This document shows positions 16,915-26,366 of a stretch of DNA of 64,000 nt, piece by piece. Each line of letters begins with the position of its first letter. Positions within the stretch are counted from its first letter, which is position 1. The position numbers and the translations under genes are program-made. The notes below the pieces were generated by a model. The model searched no databases. It was not told the DNA's origin and saw only the letters and a program-made list of their open reading frames with translations. The DNA comes from Micromonospora globbae (lineage in GTDB: Bacteria > Actinomycetota > Actinomycetes > Mycobacteriales > Micromonosporaceae): contig NZ_RAQQ01000005.1 in assembly GCF_003610785.1 (NCBI RefSeq), positions 62,001 through 126,000 on the forward strand, in the 5' to 3' direction.

Positions 16915-18258
16915 TCACCGGGCCGGGCTCCCCTTTCGGGCGGGCCCGGCCTGTTCGTCCCTCGCCCGGCCGGGCCGACCCCGCCGGGCGGCGCGGCGCG
17001 CCATCCGCTCGGTACGGGTCGAGAAGTTCTGCTGGGCGGCCCGGTGCAGGCGACGGCGTGCCGGGGGCCGGATCGCCCGCTGGCCGGCCCCGGCGGCCGT
17101 ACGCACCATCCGGTTGGCTTCCTCCGGCTCGTGACCGATGGCCCGGAGCAGGTCGCTGGCGCCCGACCGGAGGTCCGTGATCACGGAGTCGCCGTAGGAG
17201 TGGACCCCCTGCGCCCACGCGCGGCCCGCGAGGTTCGCCGCCTCCAGGACGAGCTTCTGGGTCCGCTCGGGCCGCTCCCGCTCCCGGCAGTCCTCGCGCA
17301 TCTGGTGGACGGCCGCGCCGAGCCGCGCCATCGCCGCGGGTAGTTCCTCCGGGATCGGTTCCTGGTACTGGATGGTGGTCGCCGAGCGCCGAGCCAGTAC
17401 CCGCACGTCCAGCGCCAGCCGCTCCAGGTGCTCGATGGTCCGGGCGTACTTGTGGAACTGCGCCCGGCGGTGCCACCGGGCCGGCGCCAGGGTGACCACC
17501 TCCTCCGCGCCGCTGAGCGCCTCGTTCAGGCGGCCCAGGTCCGGTTCGAGTCCGCGTACCTGCTCCAGGGCCCGGATGGCCCGGTCCGCGTCGCGCTCCC
17601 GCAGCGCGGCCGCGATCTCCTTGAGCTGGGTGGTGACCGTCAGGAAGACCGGCATCGCGGCCCGGTCCAGCACCCGGATGGGGTTGACCGGCAGCAGCAG
17701 CGCGACGACCAGCAGACCCGCGCCACCGCCGATGAGGGCGTCGAGGATCCGGGGCAGCTCCAGGCCGCGCTCCGTGGGTGTCAGGGTGGAGATCAGGACG
17801 GCGGTACCGCCCGCCTGGCCGACCAACGCTCCGCCGCGGCCGGCGACAAGAAGTGCGGTGGCGATGGCCAGTCCCACCACGAGCCCCGTCTGCCAGGGAC
17901 CGCTGCCGAGCAGGAGGCGCAGCAGGTCTCCGATCATGATGCCGAGTCCCACCCCGGCGAGCAGTTCGAAGGTACGGCGGGTGCGCTGCCCGATCGCCGT
18001 GGCGATGGTGGCGACGGCTGCCGCCGGCGCGAAGACGTGCGCGCCGTGGCCGAGCAGCTTCTGCGCGACGAGCGCGGCGAGTGCGGCCGCGAGCCCGGCC
18101 TGCGCCGCGATGACGAGGGTGACCTCGAGCTGGCGCAGGCGTACCCTGCCCGCCTCGCCACCGCGGTGCCGAGCCTGCGCGAGGTGTTCACCGCCCCGCT
18201 CGGCGGCCGTGCCGAGTGGCGACCGCGCGTGATCGGTGTCCGGACGGTCCTCGGCCAT
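16915..18258 (-). CDS. FUSC-family inner-membrane protein, possible aromatic-acid exporter
   Basis: A 447-residue protein with about six hydrophobic helices in residues 45-190 (for example VTLVIAAQAGLAAALAALVA and AGLLVVALLLPVNPIRVL), followed by a large cytoplasmic helical domain rich in Arg/Glu/Ala. This half-size FUSC (fusaric-acid-resistance-like) arrangement fits the aromatic-acid exporter group. GxGxGIMIGDLL and LLPVNPIRVLD are typical sequence features. ATG 18258 was chosen; an in-frame GTG at 18297 is possible and neither has a strong ribosome site. The substrate is unknown. The gene stands alone, convergent with the C39 peptidase gene. Confidence 0.82.
   Translation of the reverse strand: MAEDRPDTDHARSPLGTAAERGGEHLAQARHRGGEAGRVRLRQLEVTLVIAAQAGLAAALAALVAQKLLGHGAHVFAPAAAVATIATAIGQRTRRTFELLAGVGLGIMIGDLLRLLLGSGPWQTGLVVGLAIATALLVAGRGGALVGQAGGTAVLISTLTPTERGLELPRILDALIGGGAGLLVVALLLPVNPIRVLDRAAMPVFLTVTTQLKEIAAALRERDADRAIRALEQVRGLEPDLGRLNEALSGAEEVVTLAPARWHRRAQFHKYARTIEHLERLALDVRVLARRSATTIQYQEPIPEELPAAMARLGAAVHQMREDCRERERPERTQKLVLEAANLAGRAWAQGVHSYGDSVITDLRSGASDLLRAIGHEPEEANRMVRTAAGAGQRAIRPPARRRLHRAAQQNFSTRTERMARRAARRGRPGRARDEQAGPARKGSPAR
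16920..16951 (+). terminator. hairpin after the C39 peptidase gene
   Basis: Arms GGCCGGGC (16921-16928) and GCCCGGCC (16944-16951) with a 15-nt loop. It overlaps the 3' end of the convergent FUSC gene. Confidence 0.55.
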
Positions 18259-18379
18259 GGCGGCGGTTACCCCACCCCGAGCGGGTGATTCCTGCACCGC
18301 CCGCCGTCACCCGCCCGGACGCCTCCCGCCCGCCGAAAACCGGTCGCCACCGGGACACCGGTGCCGCCAGGATCGGCGG

Positions 18380-19273
18380 GTGAGGATGCACCCCGACCAG
18401 GTCGACGTCACATCCGGGGTCGTCGCCGCCCTCGTCGCCGCGCAGTTCCCCCGGTGGCGGCACCACCCGGTACGTCCGGTCGTCTCGCACGGCACGGTGA
18501 ACGCGCTGTTCCGGCTCGGCGAGGGGATCGTGCTGCGATTCCCGTTGCGGCCGAGCCCCGAGCACCGGGACGAGCTGGTACGCGAGCAGGAGGTCGCCCG
18601 CCGGATCGCCCCGCAGGTCCCGCTGCCGGTTCCCGAGCCCCTGGCGCTGGGCGAGCCGGGACCGGGCTATCCGGGCGTCTGGACGGCGTACCGCTGGATT
18701 CCCGGCACACCGCTGGACGACGCCGCGGTCGGCGACCCGGTCCGCGTCGCCCGCGATCTCGCCGGTTTCGTCACCGCCCTGCACGGCATGGACACGGCCG
18801 GGGCGGTCTGGCCCGGTCGGGGGCGCGGGGGGCCGCTGCACCTCATGGACGGGTTCGTCCAGCGGTGCCTCGCGGGGAGCGTCGATCTGGTGGACACGGC
18901 CCGGCTCGGCAGGATCTGGGCCGGGTGCCGGGACGCCCCCGCGCACACCGGCGCGGACGTGTGGGTGCACGCCGACCTCATGCCGGGCAACCTGCTCGTC
19001 CGCGACGGGCGGCTGGCCGCCGTCATCGACCTCGGCACGGTGAACTTCGGCGACCCGGCCGTGGACCTCATGCCGGCCTGGAACCTGATGGGACCTGCGG
19101 CCCGGGACGCCTATCGGCGCGCGCTCGGCGTCGACGACGCGACCTGGGAGCGCGGGCGCGGTTGGGCGTTGGTCCAGGCGATCGGCGCGCTCCCCTACTA
19201 CGTGGACACCAACCCGGTCATGGCCGCGACGGCGCGACGCACCCTGGGCGCCCTCCTCGACGCATCGGGGTGA
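18380..19273 (+). CDS. aminoglycoside phosphotransferase (APH)-family kinase
   Basis: A 297-residue protein-kinase-like fold enzyme. The catalytic loop is HADLMPGNLLV (the Brenner motif, Asp base) and the metal-binding strand is AAVIDLGTVNFGDPAVDLMP. The N-terminal lobe shows the ATP-cradle strands VSHGTVNALFRLGEGIVLRFP. Members phosphorylate antibiotics or metabolites such as homoserine or choline; the substrate here cannot be read from sequence, and no resistance-gene neighbour is present. GTG 18380 is 6 nt after CAGGAT, in line with the leaderless pattern; ATG 18386 is the alternative. Hemerythrin gene follows 98 bp downstream. Confidence 0.85.
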   Translation: MRMHPDQVDVTSGVVAALVAAQFPRWRHHPVRPVVSHGTVNALFRLGEGIVLRFPLRPSPEHRDELVREQEVARRIAPQVPLPVPEPLALGEPGPGYPGVWTAYRWIPGTPLDDAAVGDPVRVARDLAGFVTALHGMDTAGAVWPGRGRGGPLHLMDGFVQRCLAGSVDLVDTARLGRIWAGCRDAPAHTGADVWVHADLMPGNLLVRDGRLAAVIDLGTVNFGDPAVDLMPAWNLMGPAARDAYRRALGVDDATWERGRGWALVQAIGALPYYVDTNPVMAATARRTLGALLDASG

Positions 19274-19371
19274 CGGAGCCGTCGGATACCCCGGCCGGCG
19301 ACGATTCGCCCGACCGGGGGAGGGTACCCACTCCGGCACCGACCGTTCCGCAACCGGTAAGGGGCCACGAC

Positions 19372-19971
19372 ATGACCAGTCCGTCGTATGCCGACCAGGA
19401 CGTCGTCGACGTCCTCACGGCCGACCACCGCGAGATCGAGGCGCTCTTCGTCGAGCTGGAGAGCCGGCAGGGCACCCCGGAGCACCGCCGCCAGCTGGCC
19501 GACGTGGTGATCGCGGAGCTCGTCCGGCACGCGGTGGCGGAGGAGATGTACGTCTACCCGGCCGCCCGCAAGGCGTTGCCGGACGGCCGCAAGGTCGCCG
19601 AGCACGAGATCTCCGAGCACTCCGACGCCGAACGGACCATGAAGGACCTGGAGGGCGTCGACCCGTCCGATCCGCGCTTCGACGAACTCCTCGGCCATCT
19701 CACGAGCACGATCCGCCACCACGTGCAGGACGAGGAGGGGGACCTGTTCCCCCGGCTGCGGGCCGCCGTGGCCCGAGAGGAGCTGGTCGAGCTGGCCGGC
19801 AAGGTCGCCACCGCCAAGAAGGCCGCCCCGACCCGGCCGCACCCCGCCGCGCCGGACCACCCGCCGGCGAACAAGCTGCTCGGACCGGGCGCCGGGCTGG
19901 TCGACCGGATGCGCGACGCGCTGACGGGACGCACCACGTCGATGGCGGAGCTGCGCGAACACCAGCGGTGA
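19372..19971 (+). CDS. hemerythrin HHE domain protein
   Basis: A 199-residue protein whose first ~145 residues form a hemerythrin four-helix bundle. Candidate di-iron ligands are His19 (ADHREIEALF), the LVRHAVAEEMYVYP His/Glu pair, HEISEHSDAE, and HHVQDEEGDLFPRL. Such proteins bind oxygen or nitric oxide or serve in iron or redox homeostasis. The C-terminal ~55 residues are Lys/Pro-rich and disordered-looking. ATG 19372 follows GTAAGGGG. A strong hairpin follows the stop. Confidence 0.9.
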   Translation: MTSPSYADQDVVDVLTADHREIEALFVELESRQGTPEHRRQLADVVIAELVRHAVAEEMYVYPAARKALPDGRKVAEHEISEHSDAERTMKDLEGVDPSDPRFDELLGHLTSTIRHHVQDEEGDLFPRLRAAVAREELVELAGKVATAKKAAPTRPHPAAPDHPPANKLLGPGAGLVDRMRDALTGRTTSMAELREHQR

Positions 19972-19980
19972 CCGCTGGTG

Positions 19981-20015
19981 CGACGCTCCCGGGTCGCGAG
20001 GACCCGGGAGCGTCG
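19981..20015. terminator. perfect bidirectional hairpin terminator
   Basis: 15-bp arms (CGACGCTCCCGGGTC at 19981-19995 and its complement at 20001-20015) with a 5-nt loop, placed between convergent genes ending at 19971 and 20021. Confidence 0.8.
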
Positions 20016-20020
20016 GTCGC

Positions 20021-20203
20021 TCAACGCGCCTGGTCGCCGCCGCCGGTACGCGTCTGCGCCTGGTCGACGGCCTTGTCGATGCGGTCCTTGTACTTGCCGC
20101 CGGTGCGCTTGTCGGCCATCTCGCCGGCCTTCCGCAGCCCCTGGTCGATCTGCTGGTCGTGCTTCTTGGCGAAGTCCTTGGCCTTGTCCATGAAGTTGCC
20201 CAC
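20021..20203 (-). CDS. Rv0909-like small helical protein (putative antitoxin family)
   Basis: A 60-residue highly charged protein: GNFMDKAKDFAKKHDQQIDQ followed by GLRKAGEMADKRTGGKYKDRID. The KTGGKY-like motif and size match the Rv0909 family, which is annotated as a toxin-antitoxin antitoxin in mycobacteria, though with weak evidence. No toxin gene is adjacent here: the neighbour upstream is a hydrolase. GTG 20203 has a GAGGAGG ribosome site. It may instead be a stress-related protein. Confidence 0.8.
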   Translation of the reverse strand: MGNFMDKAKDFAKKHDQQIDQGLRKAGEMADKRTGGKYKDRIDKAVDQAQTRTGGGDQAR

Positions 20204-20273
20204 GACGTCCTCCTCGCTACGGTTGTCGATCCGTTGCCTTCCCGACGGCCCGAACCGCAAACACGGCCCGCGA

Positions 20274-20927
20274 TCAGCGCGCGAGGTGCGTGGCGAACCA
20301 GTCGGCGGCCGCGTCGGCGACCCGTTCGAGCGTGCCGGGCTCCTCGAAGAGGTGCGTGGCGCCCGGCACCACCTCCAGCTCGACGAGGCCGGGCAGGGCG
20401 GCCCGCGCCTGCTCGTTGAGTTCGAGCACCTGATCGTCCAGGCCGCCCACGAGCAGCAGCGTCGGCGCCTGCACCGAGTCGAGCGCGGGGCCCGCCAGGT
20501 CGGGCCGGCCACCGCGGGAGACCACCGCACGGACCTGCTCCGGCCGCGCCGCGGCGCTGACCAGGGCCGCGGCGGCGCCGGTGCTGGCGCCGAAGAGGCC
20601 GATGGGTAGTCCGCGGGTCCCCGGCTCGGTGGTGAGCCAGTCGACGATCGCGGCGAGCCGTTCGGCGAGCAACCGGATGTCGAAGCGGAGTTCGGCGGTC
20701 CGGGCGTCGACGGCGTCCTCGGCCGGCGTCAGCAGGTCGACCAGGACGGTGCCGAGGGACCGGTCGTTGAGCACCCGGGCCACCGCCGTGTTCCGGGGGC
20801 TGTGCCGGGAACTGCCGCTGCCGTGCGCGAAGAGCACCACCCCGGCCGGATCGGCGGGTAGGACCAGGTCGGCCGGGAGTTCGGCCTGCCCGACCGGGAT
20901 CGTCACCTCACTGGTACGTACGTCCAT
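20274..20927 (-). CDS. alpha/beta hydrolase, dienelactone-hydrolase type
   Basis: A 217-residue alpha/beta-hydrolase. The nucleophile elbow is GASTGAAAAL (GxSxG, Ser about 115), the acid lies in LLVGGLDDQVLELN, and the base is His in PGATHLFEEPG. FAHGSGSSRHSPRN provides the oxyanion-hole strand. This short form resembles proteins that in other actinobacteria are fused to phosphoribosyltransferase domains. The substrate is unknown; the ATHLF segment places it near carboxymethylenebutenolidase-like esterases. ATG 20927 follows GGAGGTGACGGG. It precedes the Rv0909-like gene by 70 bp and may be co-transcribed with it. Confidence 0.85.
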   Translation of the reverse strand: MDVRTSEVTIPVGQAELPADLVLPADPAGVVLFAHGSGSSRHSPRNTAVARVLNDRSLGTVLVDLLTPAEDAVDARTAELRFDIRLLAERLAAIVDWLTTEPGTRGLPIGLFGASTGAAAALVSAAARPEQVRAVVSRGGRPDLAGPALDSVQAPTLLLVGGLDDQVLELNEQARAALPGLVELEVVPGATHLFEEPGTLERVADAAADWFATHLAR

Positions 20928-21095
20928 CCCGTCACCTCCACCCACCGGCCGGCACGCGCCGGCGCCGTCGACTTACCCGGAGCGGCCGGCGCCACGCATG
21001 GACGGGCGTTTGCCGGCGGGCGGGTCGGGTAGGCGGCAGGCGACCGCAGACCGTGTCGGCGCGAGATCGCGCCCCGACGGATCGCGAGGATCACC

Positions 21096-21293
21096 ATGGC
21101 CGAGCAGCGGCAGACGTCCCAGCAGCAGGCGTCCCGGCAGCAGCAGAGGTCCGAGGAGGAGCGCCGGCTCCAGGCCGCGGAACGCAACAAGGACTGGGCG
21201 GACCGGGCGGCGCACGCGCGTACCGCCGACGATCCCCGGGCCGTCGCGCCCCGGGACGCGGCCGGCCGCCCGTCCACGGGCGAGCGCTTCTGA
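21096..21293 (+). CDS. small Gln/Arg-rich hydrophilic protein
   Basis: A 65-residue protein of unknown function, starting with a Gln/Ser/Arg-rich run (MAEQRQTSQQQASRQQQRS), then a charged helix (EEERRLQAAERNKDWADRAAHARTAD). It has no membrane segment or cysteine and is probably largely disordered. ATG 21096 is preceded by CGAGGATC. A strong hairpin follows it, supporting a separate short transcript. The coding call rests on the ribosome site, the hairpin and the codon-position GC pattern by eye. Confidence 0.55.
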   Translation: MAEQRQTSQQQASRQQQRSEEERRLQAAERNKDWADRAAHARTADDPRAVAPRDAAGRPSTGERF

Positions 21294-21304
21294 CGCCGGT
21301 GCGG

Positions 21305-21331
21305 ACGGCCGGGGCAGGTGGCCCCGGCCGT
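21305..21331. terminator. perfect hairpin between convergent genes
   Basis: Arms ACGGCCGGGGC (21305-21315) and GCCCCGGCCGT (21321-21331) with a 5-nt loop; it serves the small plus-strand gene and the GH65 gene ending at 21335. Confidence 0.75.
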
Positions 21332-21334
21332 TCG

Positions 21335-23707
21335 TCACGACTGCGCCTCGGGCAACCGGAGCAGCGGTGACCGCCCGGGCGGTTGCTCCGGCATCGGACC
21401 CGTGGGGTCGGCCGGGGGCACGGGTACGGTCACCGGCTGGTCGCGGCTGACCTGGATCTTCTCCCCGTGATGGCGTAGTTCGACCACGTCGTCCGGGTCG
21501 GCGTGGCGCAGCGAGTACGTCGTCTGGTGCGGCCGGACGTCGACCCGCAGCCGCCGCCCGCGCCACTGGAGGGAGAACTCCAGACGGCTCAACCGGCTGG
21601 AGAGCCGGGGCGAGAACGAGAGCGTCCCGTCGTGGTCGCGCAGGCCGCCGAACCCGGCCACCAGGGCGATCCACGCGCCGGCGAGCGAGGCCATGTGCAC
21701 GCCGTCCCGGGTGTTCTCGTTGAGGTCGTGCAGGTCCATGAGGGCGGCCTCGCGCAGGTAGGTGTGCGCCAGCTCGGGGTGGCCCACCTCGGCGGCGAGC
21801 ACCGCCTGGGTGCAGGCGGAGAGCGAGGAGTCCCGCACGGTGCGCCGCTCGTAGTAGAGGAAGTTGCGCGTCTTCTCGTCCGGCGTGAACGCGTCGCCGC
21901 GCCAGTGCATCGCCAGCACCAGGTCCGCCTGCTTGATCACCTGCTTGCGGTAGAGGTCGAAGTACGGGTAGTGCAGCAGCAGCGGGTACTTCTCCGCCGG
22001 CGTGTGCAGGAAGTCCCACTCCTGGAGGCGGGTGAAGCCTTCGACCTGCTGGTGGACGCCGATGTCGTCGTCGTACGGGATGTGCATGTCCGCCGCCGCG
22101 TCCCGCCAGCTCGCCGCCTCCTCGTCGGTGACACCGAGGTGCAGCGCCTCGTCCCGGTAGCGGTTCACCGCGTCGGCGGCGGCCAGCAGGTTCCGCTGCG
22201 CCATGAGGTTGGTGTAGATGTTGTCGTTCTTCACGGCGGTGTACTCGTCCGGCCCCGTCACCCCGTCGATGTGGAACACGCCGTTGCGGTCGTGGTGGCC
22301 GAGCGAGCGCCACAGCCGGGCGGTCTCCACGAGCAGTTCCAGGCCGATCTCCCGCTCCAGCTGGGTGTCCCCGGTGACGAGCACGTACCGGCGCAGCGCG
22401 TCGGCGATGTCGGCGGCGATGTGGAACGCGGCGGTGCCGGCCGGCCAGTAGCCGGACGACTCCGGTCCCTCGATGGTGCGCCACGGGAAGGCGGCGGCCT
22501 CGAGGTTGAGCGTCCGAGCCCGTTCGCGCGCCTGTTCGAGGGTCGCGTGCCGCCAGTGCAGGGCGTCGCGGACCGCGTTGGGCTGGGTGTACGTGAGCAC
22601 CGGCAGCACGAACATCTCCGTGTCCCAGAACGCGTGCCCGTCGTAGCCCGGGCCGGTGAGGCCCTTCGCCGAGATCGGCCGCCGTTCGGCCCGCGCGCCG
22701 GCCTGGAGCACGTGGTAGAGACCGAACCGGACCGCCTGCTGCACCTCCGGGTCGCCCTCGACGAGCACGTCCGCGGCGTCCCAGAACTCGTCGAGGTAGG
22801 CCCGCTGCTCCCGGCAGAGCCCCTCCCACCCGTCGAGCCGGGCCGCGGCGAGCGCCGCCCCGACCTGGTCGCGCAGGGCCGGCAGCGAGCGCCGGCTGGA
22901 CCAGCCGTACGTCAGGTACTTGACCACGCGCAGCGTCTCACCGGGTTTGAGAACGCAGCCGATGGTGGTGCGCACCCAGTCCTCGTACCCCTCGGACTCG
23001 ATGGTCGCGTGTTCCGGCCCCTGCACCTCGTGCTCCATGGCGGCGGCGACCCGAAGGCCCGAGACCTTCGTCCGGTGGATGAGCAGCCCGCCGTCGTCGG
23101 TGGTCAGCTCCTCCTCGGCCAGCAACGGCGATTCGAGGACCGCCGCCACCCGGGGGTCGCGGCTCTGCGCCGGCAACGACTCGTTGGCCACCAGCTCCGA
23201 CTGGACGATGAGCCGCAGCGGCCCGTCCACCGCCTCGACCTCGTAGTTGATGGCGGCGGCCGCCCGCTGGGTGAACGAGACCAGCCGGGTGCTGCGCACC
23301 TTGACCTCGCGCCCGGCCGGCGACCGCCAGTGCAGCTCCCGGTGCAGGGTGCCGGCGCGCATGTCGAGGACCCGCTCGTGGGAGAGCAGCTCGCCGTACC
23401 GGACGTCGAGCGGCTCGTCGTCGACCAGCAGCCGGATCAGCTTGCCGTTGGTCACGTTGACGATGGTCTGGCCCGACTCGGGGAAGCCGAACCCCGCCTC
23501 GGCGTACGGCAGCGGCCGCAGCTCGTAGAACGAGTTCAGGTACGTGCCGGGCAGGCCGTGCGGCTCCCCCTCGTCCAGGTTGCCGCGCAGGCCGACGTGG
23601 CCGTTGGAGAGCGCGAAGACGGACTCGGACTGCGCGAGCACGTCCATGTCGAGCCGGATCTCCCGCACGTGCCACGGCTCGACCGGATAGGCCCTCTCCC
23701 TGATCAT
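21335..23707 (-). CDS. glycoside hydrolase family 65 disaccharide phosphorylase
   Basis: A 790-residue cytoplasmic enzyme that splits an alpha-glucosidic disaccharide such as maltose, trehalose or kojibiose with phosphate, giving beta-glucose 1-phosphate and glucose. Domains in order: N-terminal beta-sandwich (about 1-270, [23 protein letters not shown]), an (alpha/alpha)6 barrel (about 320-700) with the general acid Glu488 in TGPDEYT, and a C-terminal beta-sheet. [13 protein letters not shown] and [12 protein letters not shown] are typical GH65 segments. Which disaccharide is used cannot be decided. Its ATG overlaps the stop of the phosphoglucomutase gene by 4 bp, and that enzyme consumes its product. 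Confidence 0.92.
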   Translation of the reverse strand: MIRERAYPVEPWHVREIRLDMDVLAQSESVFALSNGHVGLRGNLDEGEPHGLPGTYLNSFYELRPLPYAEAGFGFPESGQTIVNVTNGKLIRLLVDDEPLDVRYGELLSHERVLDMRAGTLHRELHWRSPAGREVKVRSTRLVSFTQRAAAAINYEVEAVDGPLRLIVQSELVANESLPAQSRDPRVAAVLESPLLAEEELTTDDGGLLIHRTKVSGLRVAAAMEHEVQGPEHATIESEGYEDWVRTTIGCVLKPGETLRVVKYLTYGWSSRRSLPALRDQVGAALAAARLDGWEGLCREQRAYLDEFWDAADVLVEGDPEVQQAVRFGLYHVLQAGARAERRPISAKGLTGPGYDGHAFWDTEMFVLPVLTYTQPNAVRDALHWRHATLEQARERARTLNLEAAAFPWRTIEGPESSGYWPAGTAAFHIAADIADALRRYVLVTGDTQLEREIGLELLVETARLWRSLGHHDRNGVFHIDGVTGPDEYTAVKNDNIYTNLMAQRNLLAAADAVNRYRDEALHLGVTDEEAASWRDAAADMHIPYDDDIGVHQQVEGFTRLQEWDFLHTPAEKYPLLLHYPYFDLYRKQVIKQADLVLAMHWRGDAFTPDEKTRNFLYYERRTVRDSSLSACTQAVLAAEVGHPELAHTYLREAALMDLHDLNENTRDGVHMASLAGAWIALVAGFGGLRDHDGTLSFSPRLSSRLSRLEFSLQWRGRRLRVDVRPHQTTYSLRHADPDDVVELRHHGEKIQVSRDQPVTVPVPPADPTGPMPEQPPGRSPLLRLPEAQS

Positions 23708-24456
23708 GCAGCGCGCCCTTCGTCCAGAAGCTCGACCAGGTCCCGGACCACCACGTCGGCGCCGTGCGCCCGCAGCGCGTCCGCCTGGCCGACCCGGTCG
23801 ACCCCGACCACGTAACCGAAACCGCCGGCGCGCCCGGCCTCCACCCCGGCCAGCGCGTCCTCGAAGACGGCGGCCTGGGCCGGCTCGACGCCGAGCAGCC
23901 GGGCCCCGGCGAGGAACGTGTCCGGGTGGGGCTTGCCGCGCAGGCCCTCGGCCCGGGCGACGAGCCCGTCCACCCGGACCTCGATGAGCGGCTCCAGGCC
24001 GGCGGCGGCGACGACCTCCCGGCCGTTGGCGCTCGCCGTGACCACGGCACGGTGCAGCCCGGCCGCCGCGGCGGCCTTCACGTAGGTCACCGAGCCGGGA
24101 TAGACGTCCACGCCGCGCGTACGCAGCTCGTGCAGCAGCAGCACGTTCTTGCGGTTGCCGAGCCCGTTCACGGTCTCGGCCTCGGGCGGGTCGTCCGGCG
24201 AGCCCTCGGGGAGCACGATGCCCCGCGAGGCCAGGAAGGTCCGGACGCCGTCGGCGCGAGGCCGGCCGTCGACGTAGCGGTTGTAGTCGGGGCCCGGGTC
24301 GAACGGCCGGTACGGCTCACCGGTGGCCGCCGCCCGTTGCCGGAGGTAGGCGTTGAACGTCTCGGTCCAGGCGGCGTTGTGCACCCGGGCGGTCTGCGTC
24401 AGCACGCCATCGAGGTCGAAGAGACAGGCGGTCAGGTGAGCAGGTAGGCCCAGCAC
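23704..24456 (-). CDS. pgmB: beta-phosphoglucomutase-family HAD hydrolase
   Basis: A 250-residue HAD subfamily IA enzyme converting beta-glucose 1-phosphate to glucose 6-phosphate. Motif I is DLDGVLTQT (nucleophile Asp15, acid/base Asp17), motif II is [11 protein letters not shown], motif III lies in [16 protein letters not shown], and motif IV is [14 protein letters not shown]. The cap domain contains [17 protein letters not shown], typical of the mutase. It is translationally coupled to the downstream GH65 phosphorylase, whose product is its substrate, so the two form a disaccharide-degradation operon. Confidence 0.9.
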   Translation of the reverse strand: MLGLPAHLTACLFDLDGVLTQTARVHNAAWTETFNAYLRQRAAATGEPYRPFDPGPDYNRYVDGRPRADGVRTFLASRGIVLPEGSPDDPPEAETVNGLGNRKNVLLLHELRTRGVDVYPGSVTYVKAAAAAGLHRAVVTASANGREVVAAAGLEPLIEVRVDGLVARAEGLRGKPHPDTFLAGARLLGVEPAQAAVFEDALAGVEAGRAGGFGYVVGVDRVGQADALRAHGADVVVRDLVELLDEGRAA

Positions 24457-24540
24457 GTTACGAATCTATCCACCCGATCGGGCCCACAAACGCGTTTCCG
24501 GCCGCTCGTCGCCGACGTGACCGCTTCGACCGTTCAGGGC

Positions 24541-25005
24541 TCACTGGGGGCGCAGCGTCCAGATCACCGTCATCTCGGACGTCGGCGTGCCGTCGTCCGT
24601 GCTGATCTCGACCTCGACGGGGAACTCGGGCCGCCGGCCCGACTCCAGCTCCGCGACCACCTCGGCGGGCGGGCGGCCCAGGCGGGCGGTGGCGCGTACC
24701 GGGCCGAGCGCCAGCTTGCGGTAGGCGATGTCGGCGCGGACGGCCAGCGGCACGGCACGGTCGAGCACCTGCCCGAAGGCGGCCAGCACCACGGCACCCG
24801 AGGCGGTCTCGCCGAGCGTGAACATGGCGCCGGCGTGTGGGCCGCCGACATGGTTGTGGGTGGCCGGGGAGTCGGGCAGCCGGACGACGGCCCGGACCCC
24901 GCCGTCGGCCTCCGGCGCGATCTCGACGAACTCGAAGCCGAGCGTACGGGCGAACGGCACGGCTTCGAGCATCCCGGCCGCCACCTGGCGTGAGTCGATG
25001 GACAT
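24541..25005 (-). CDS. hotdog-fold DUF4442-type thioesterase-like protein
   Basis: A 154-residue hotdog protein. The hallmark helix segment NHVGGPHAGAMFTLGETASG and strands ADIAYRKLALGPVRATARL fit the DUF4442/PaaI-like group, which probably hydrolyses an acyl-CoA. The His-Asn-His cluster near residue 51 is the likely active site. No specific acyl substrate can be inferred. It is isolated between the phosphoglucomutase gene and the ABC ATPase gene, all on the minus strand, with gaps of 84 and 62 bp. Confidence 0.82.
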   Translation of the reverse strand: MSIDSRQVAAGMLEAVPFARTLGFEFVEIAPEADGGVRAVVRLPDSPATHNHVGGPHAGAMFTLGETASGAVVLAAFGQVLDRAVPLAVRADIAYRKLALGPVRATARLGRPPAEVVAELESGRRPEFPVEVEISTDDGTPTSEMTVIWTLRPQ

Positions 25006-25067
25006 GACCAGACGCTACTCGCCGGTAACATGCTCGGGCAAGCCGTCGGGTACCCGAGGTCGAGGGG

Positions 25068-26366
25068 TCAGCGCCACCCCACGTCGATGCGGTCGCCCCG
25101 TTCGTCGAAGAAGTGCAGTGCGTCCATCCGCACCCGTACGGAGAGCGGGTGGCCTGCGGAGACCGCCGGGTACGGTGCCAGCCGCACCGCGAGTTCCGCC
25201 GGGCGCCGGTGGTGCCGGCCCGGGTCGGGGAGCACGCTCGTCGACGCGCGGCCCACCGCCGGCTCGGGCGCGTCGCCCGGCCTGCCGGCCAGCCGCTGCA
25301 TGACCTGGCCCAGGCGGCGCAGGCCGCGCTGGCCGCCGTCGCCCGGGTCGCCCCGGCTGGCCATCTCGTCCACGACGACGGCCGTCGCGCCGATGTCGAG
25401 GAACGCCAGCGATTCGTGGCCGTGGTGTTCGAGGTAGCGGATCCGTCCGTGCAGCACGTCGCCGGGGCTCTCCGGGGCGACGGGCGTGAGCGCCTCGGCG
25501 CGCATCCCGACCACGATCCGCTCGCCGTGGTAGTGCGCCACCGCCCGGGTGCGGATGTCGTTCCACGGCAGGTAGAGCGCCTGCTCGCCGAGCGTGAGGG
25601 TGACGTAGCGGTCGAGGTGGACGTAGACCGACGCCTCCAGCAGGTTCATCCGCGGGCTGCCCAGGAACGCGGCCACGTAGAGGGTGGCCGGACGGCCGTA
25701 CACCTGGGTGGGCGTGCCGACGTCCTGGAGGACGCCGCGACGCATGATCGCCACCCGGTCGGCCATGGTGAGCGCTTCGGCCTGGTCGTGCGTGACGTAG
25801 ATGGTGGTGACGCCCAGCTCGCGGGTCAGACCGGAGATCTCCGCGCGCAGTTCGGCGCGGAGCCCGCTGTCCAGGTTGGACAGCGGCTCGTCCATGAGGA
25901 ACAGGCCCGGCCTGCGGACGATGGCCCGACCCATCGCCACCCGCTGGCGCTGCCCGCCGCTGAGCTGGCTGGGCCGGCGGGAGAGCACGTCACCGATACC
26001 CAGGGCGCTGGCCACGTCGCTGACCCGCTCGCCCCGCGGGCCCGGCTCGACGCCGGCGAGCCGCAGCGGGAAGGCGATGTTGTCGCCGACCGTCATGTGT
26101 GGATAGAGGGCGAAGTCCTGGAAGACCATGGCGATCCTGCGGTCCCGCGGCGAGAGGTCGTTGGCCAGCTCGCCGTCGAGCAGGACGGCGCCCTGGGTCG
26201 GATCCTCCAGACCCGCGATCATCCGCAGGACGGTCGACTTCCCGCAGCCCGACGGGCCGAGCAGCACCATGAACTCGCCGTCGTTGACGTCCAGGTTGAT
26301 GCTGTCGACGGCGACGGTGCCGTCCTTGAAGACCTTCGTGACATCCTTGAGCGCGACGGTGGTCAC
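25068..26366 (-). CDS. MsmK/UgpC-type ABC sugar transporter ATPase, orphan
   Basis: A 432-residue ATP-binding subunit of the CUT1 sugar importer class. Walker A is GPSGCGKST, the signature is LSGGQRQR, Walker B is LFLMDEPLSN, and the H-loop is YVTHDQAEAL. The C-terminal ~190 residues hold the OB-type regulatory (TOBE) domains that contact permeases, with an unusually Arg/Pro-rich insertion near 345-390. No permease or binding protein is nearby; in Streptomyces and Bacillus one such ATPase energises several sugar importers, and this may be its role here, perhaps feeding the GH65 pathway. GTG 26366 follows GGGGAGG by 5 nt; the GTG two codons earlier overlaps that site. Confidence 0.9.
   Translation of the reverse strand: MTTVALKDVTKVFKDGTVAVDSINLDVNDGEFMVLLGPSGCGKSTVLRMIAGLEDPTQGAVLLDGELANDLSPRDRRIAMVFQDFALYPHMTVGDNIAFPLRLAGVEPGPRGERVSDVASALGIGDVLSRRPSQLSGGQRQRVAMGRAIVRRPGLFLMDEPLSNLDSGLRAELRAEISGLTRELGVTTIYVTHDQAEALTMADRVAIMRRGVLQDVGTPTQVYGRPATLYVAAFLGSPRMNLLEASVYVHLDRYVTLTLGEQALYLPWNDIRTRAVAHYHGERIVVGMRAEALTPVAPESPGDVLHGRIRYLEHHGHESLAFLDIGATAVVVDEMASRGDPGDGGQRGLRRLGQVMQRLAGRPGDAPEPAVGRASTSVLPDPGRHHRRPAELAVRLAPYPAVSAGHPLSVRVRMDALHFFDERGDRIDVGWR

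Noticed and set aside
18380..19273. Aminoglycoside resistance gene
   Set aside because: The APH fold is shared by many kinases of other metabolites, and no resistance-gene context exists.
20021..20203. Complete toxin-antitoxin module at the Rv0909-like gene
   Set aside because: No toxin gene is adjacent on either side; neighbours are a hemerythrin protein and a hydrolase.
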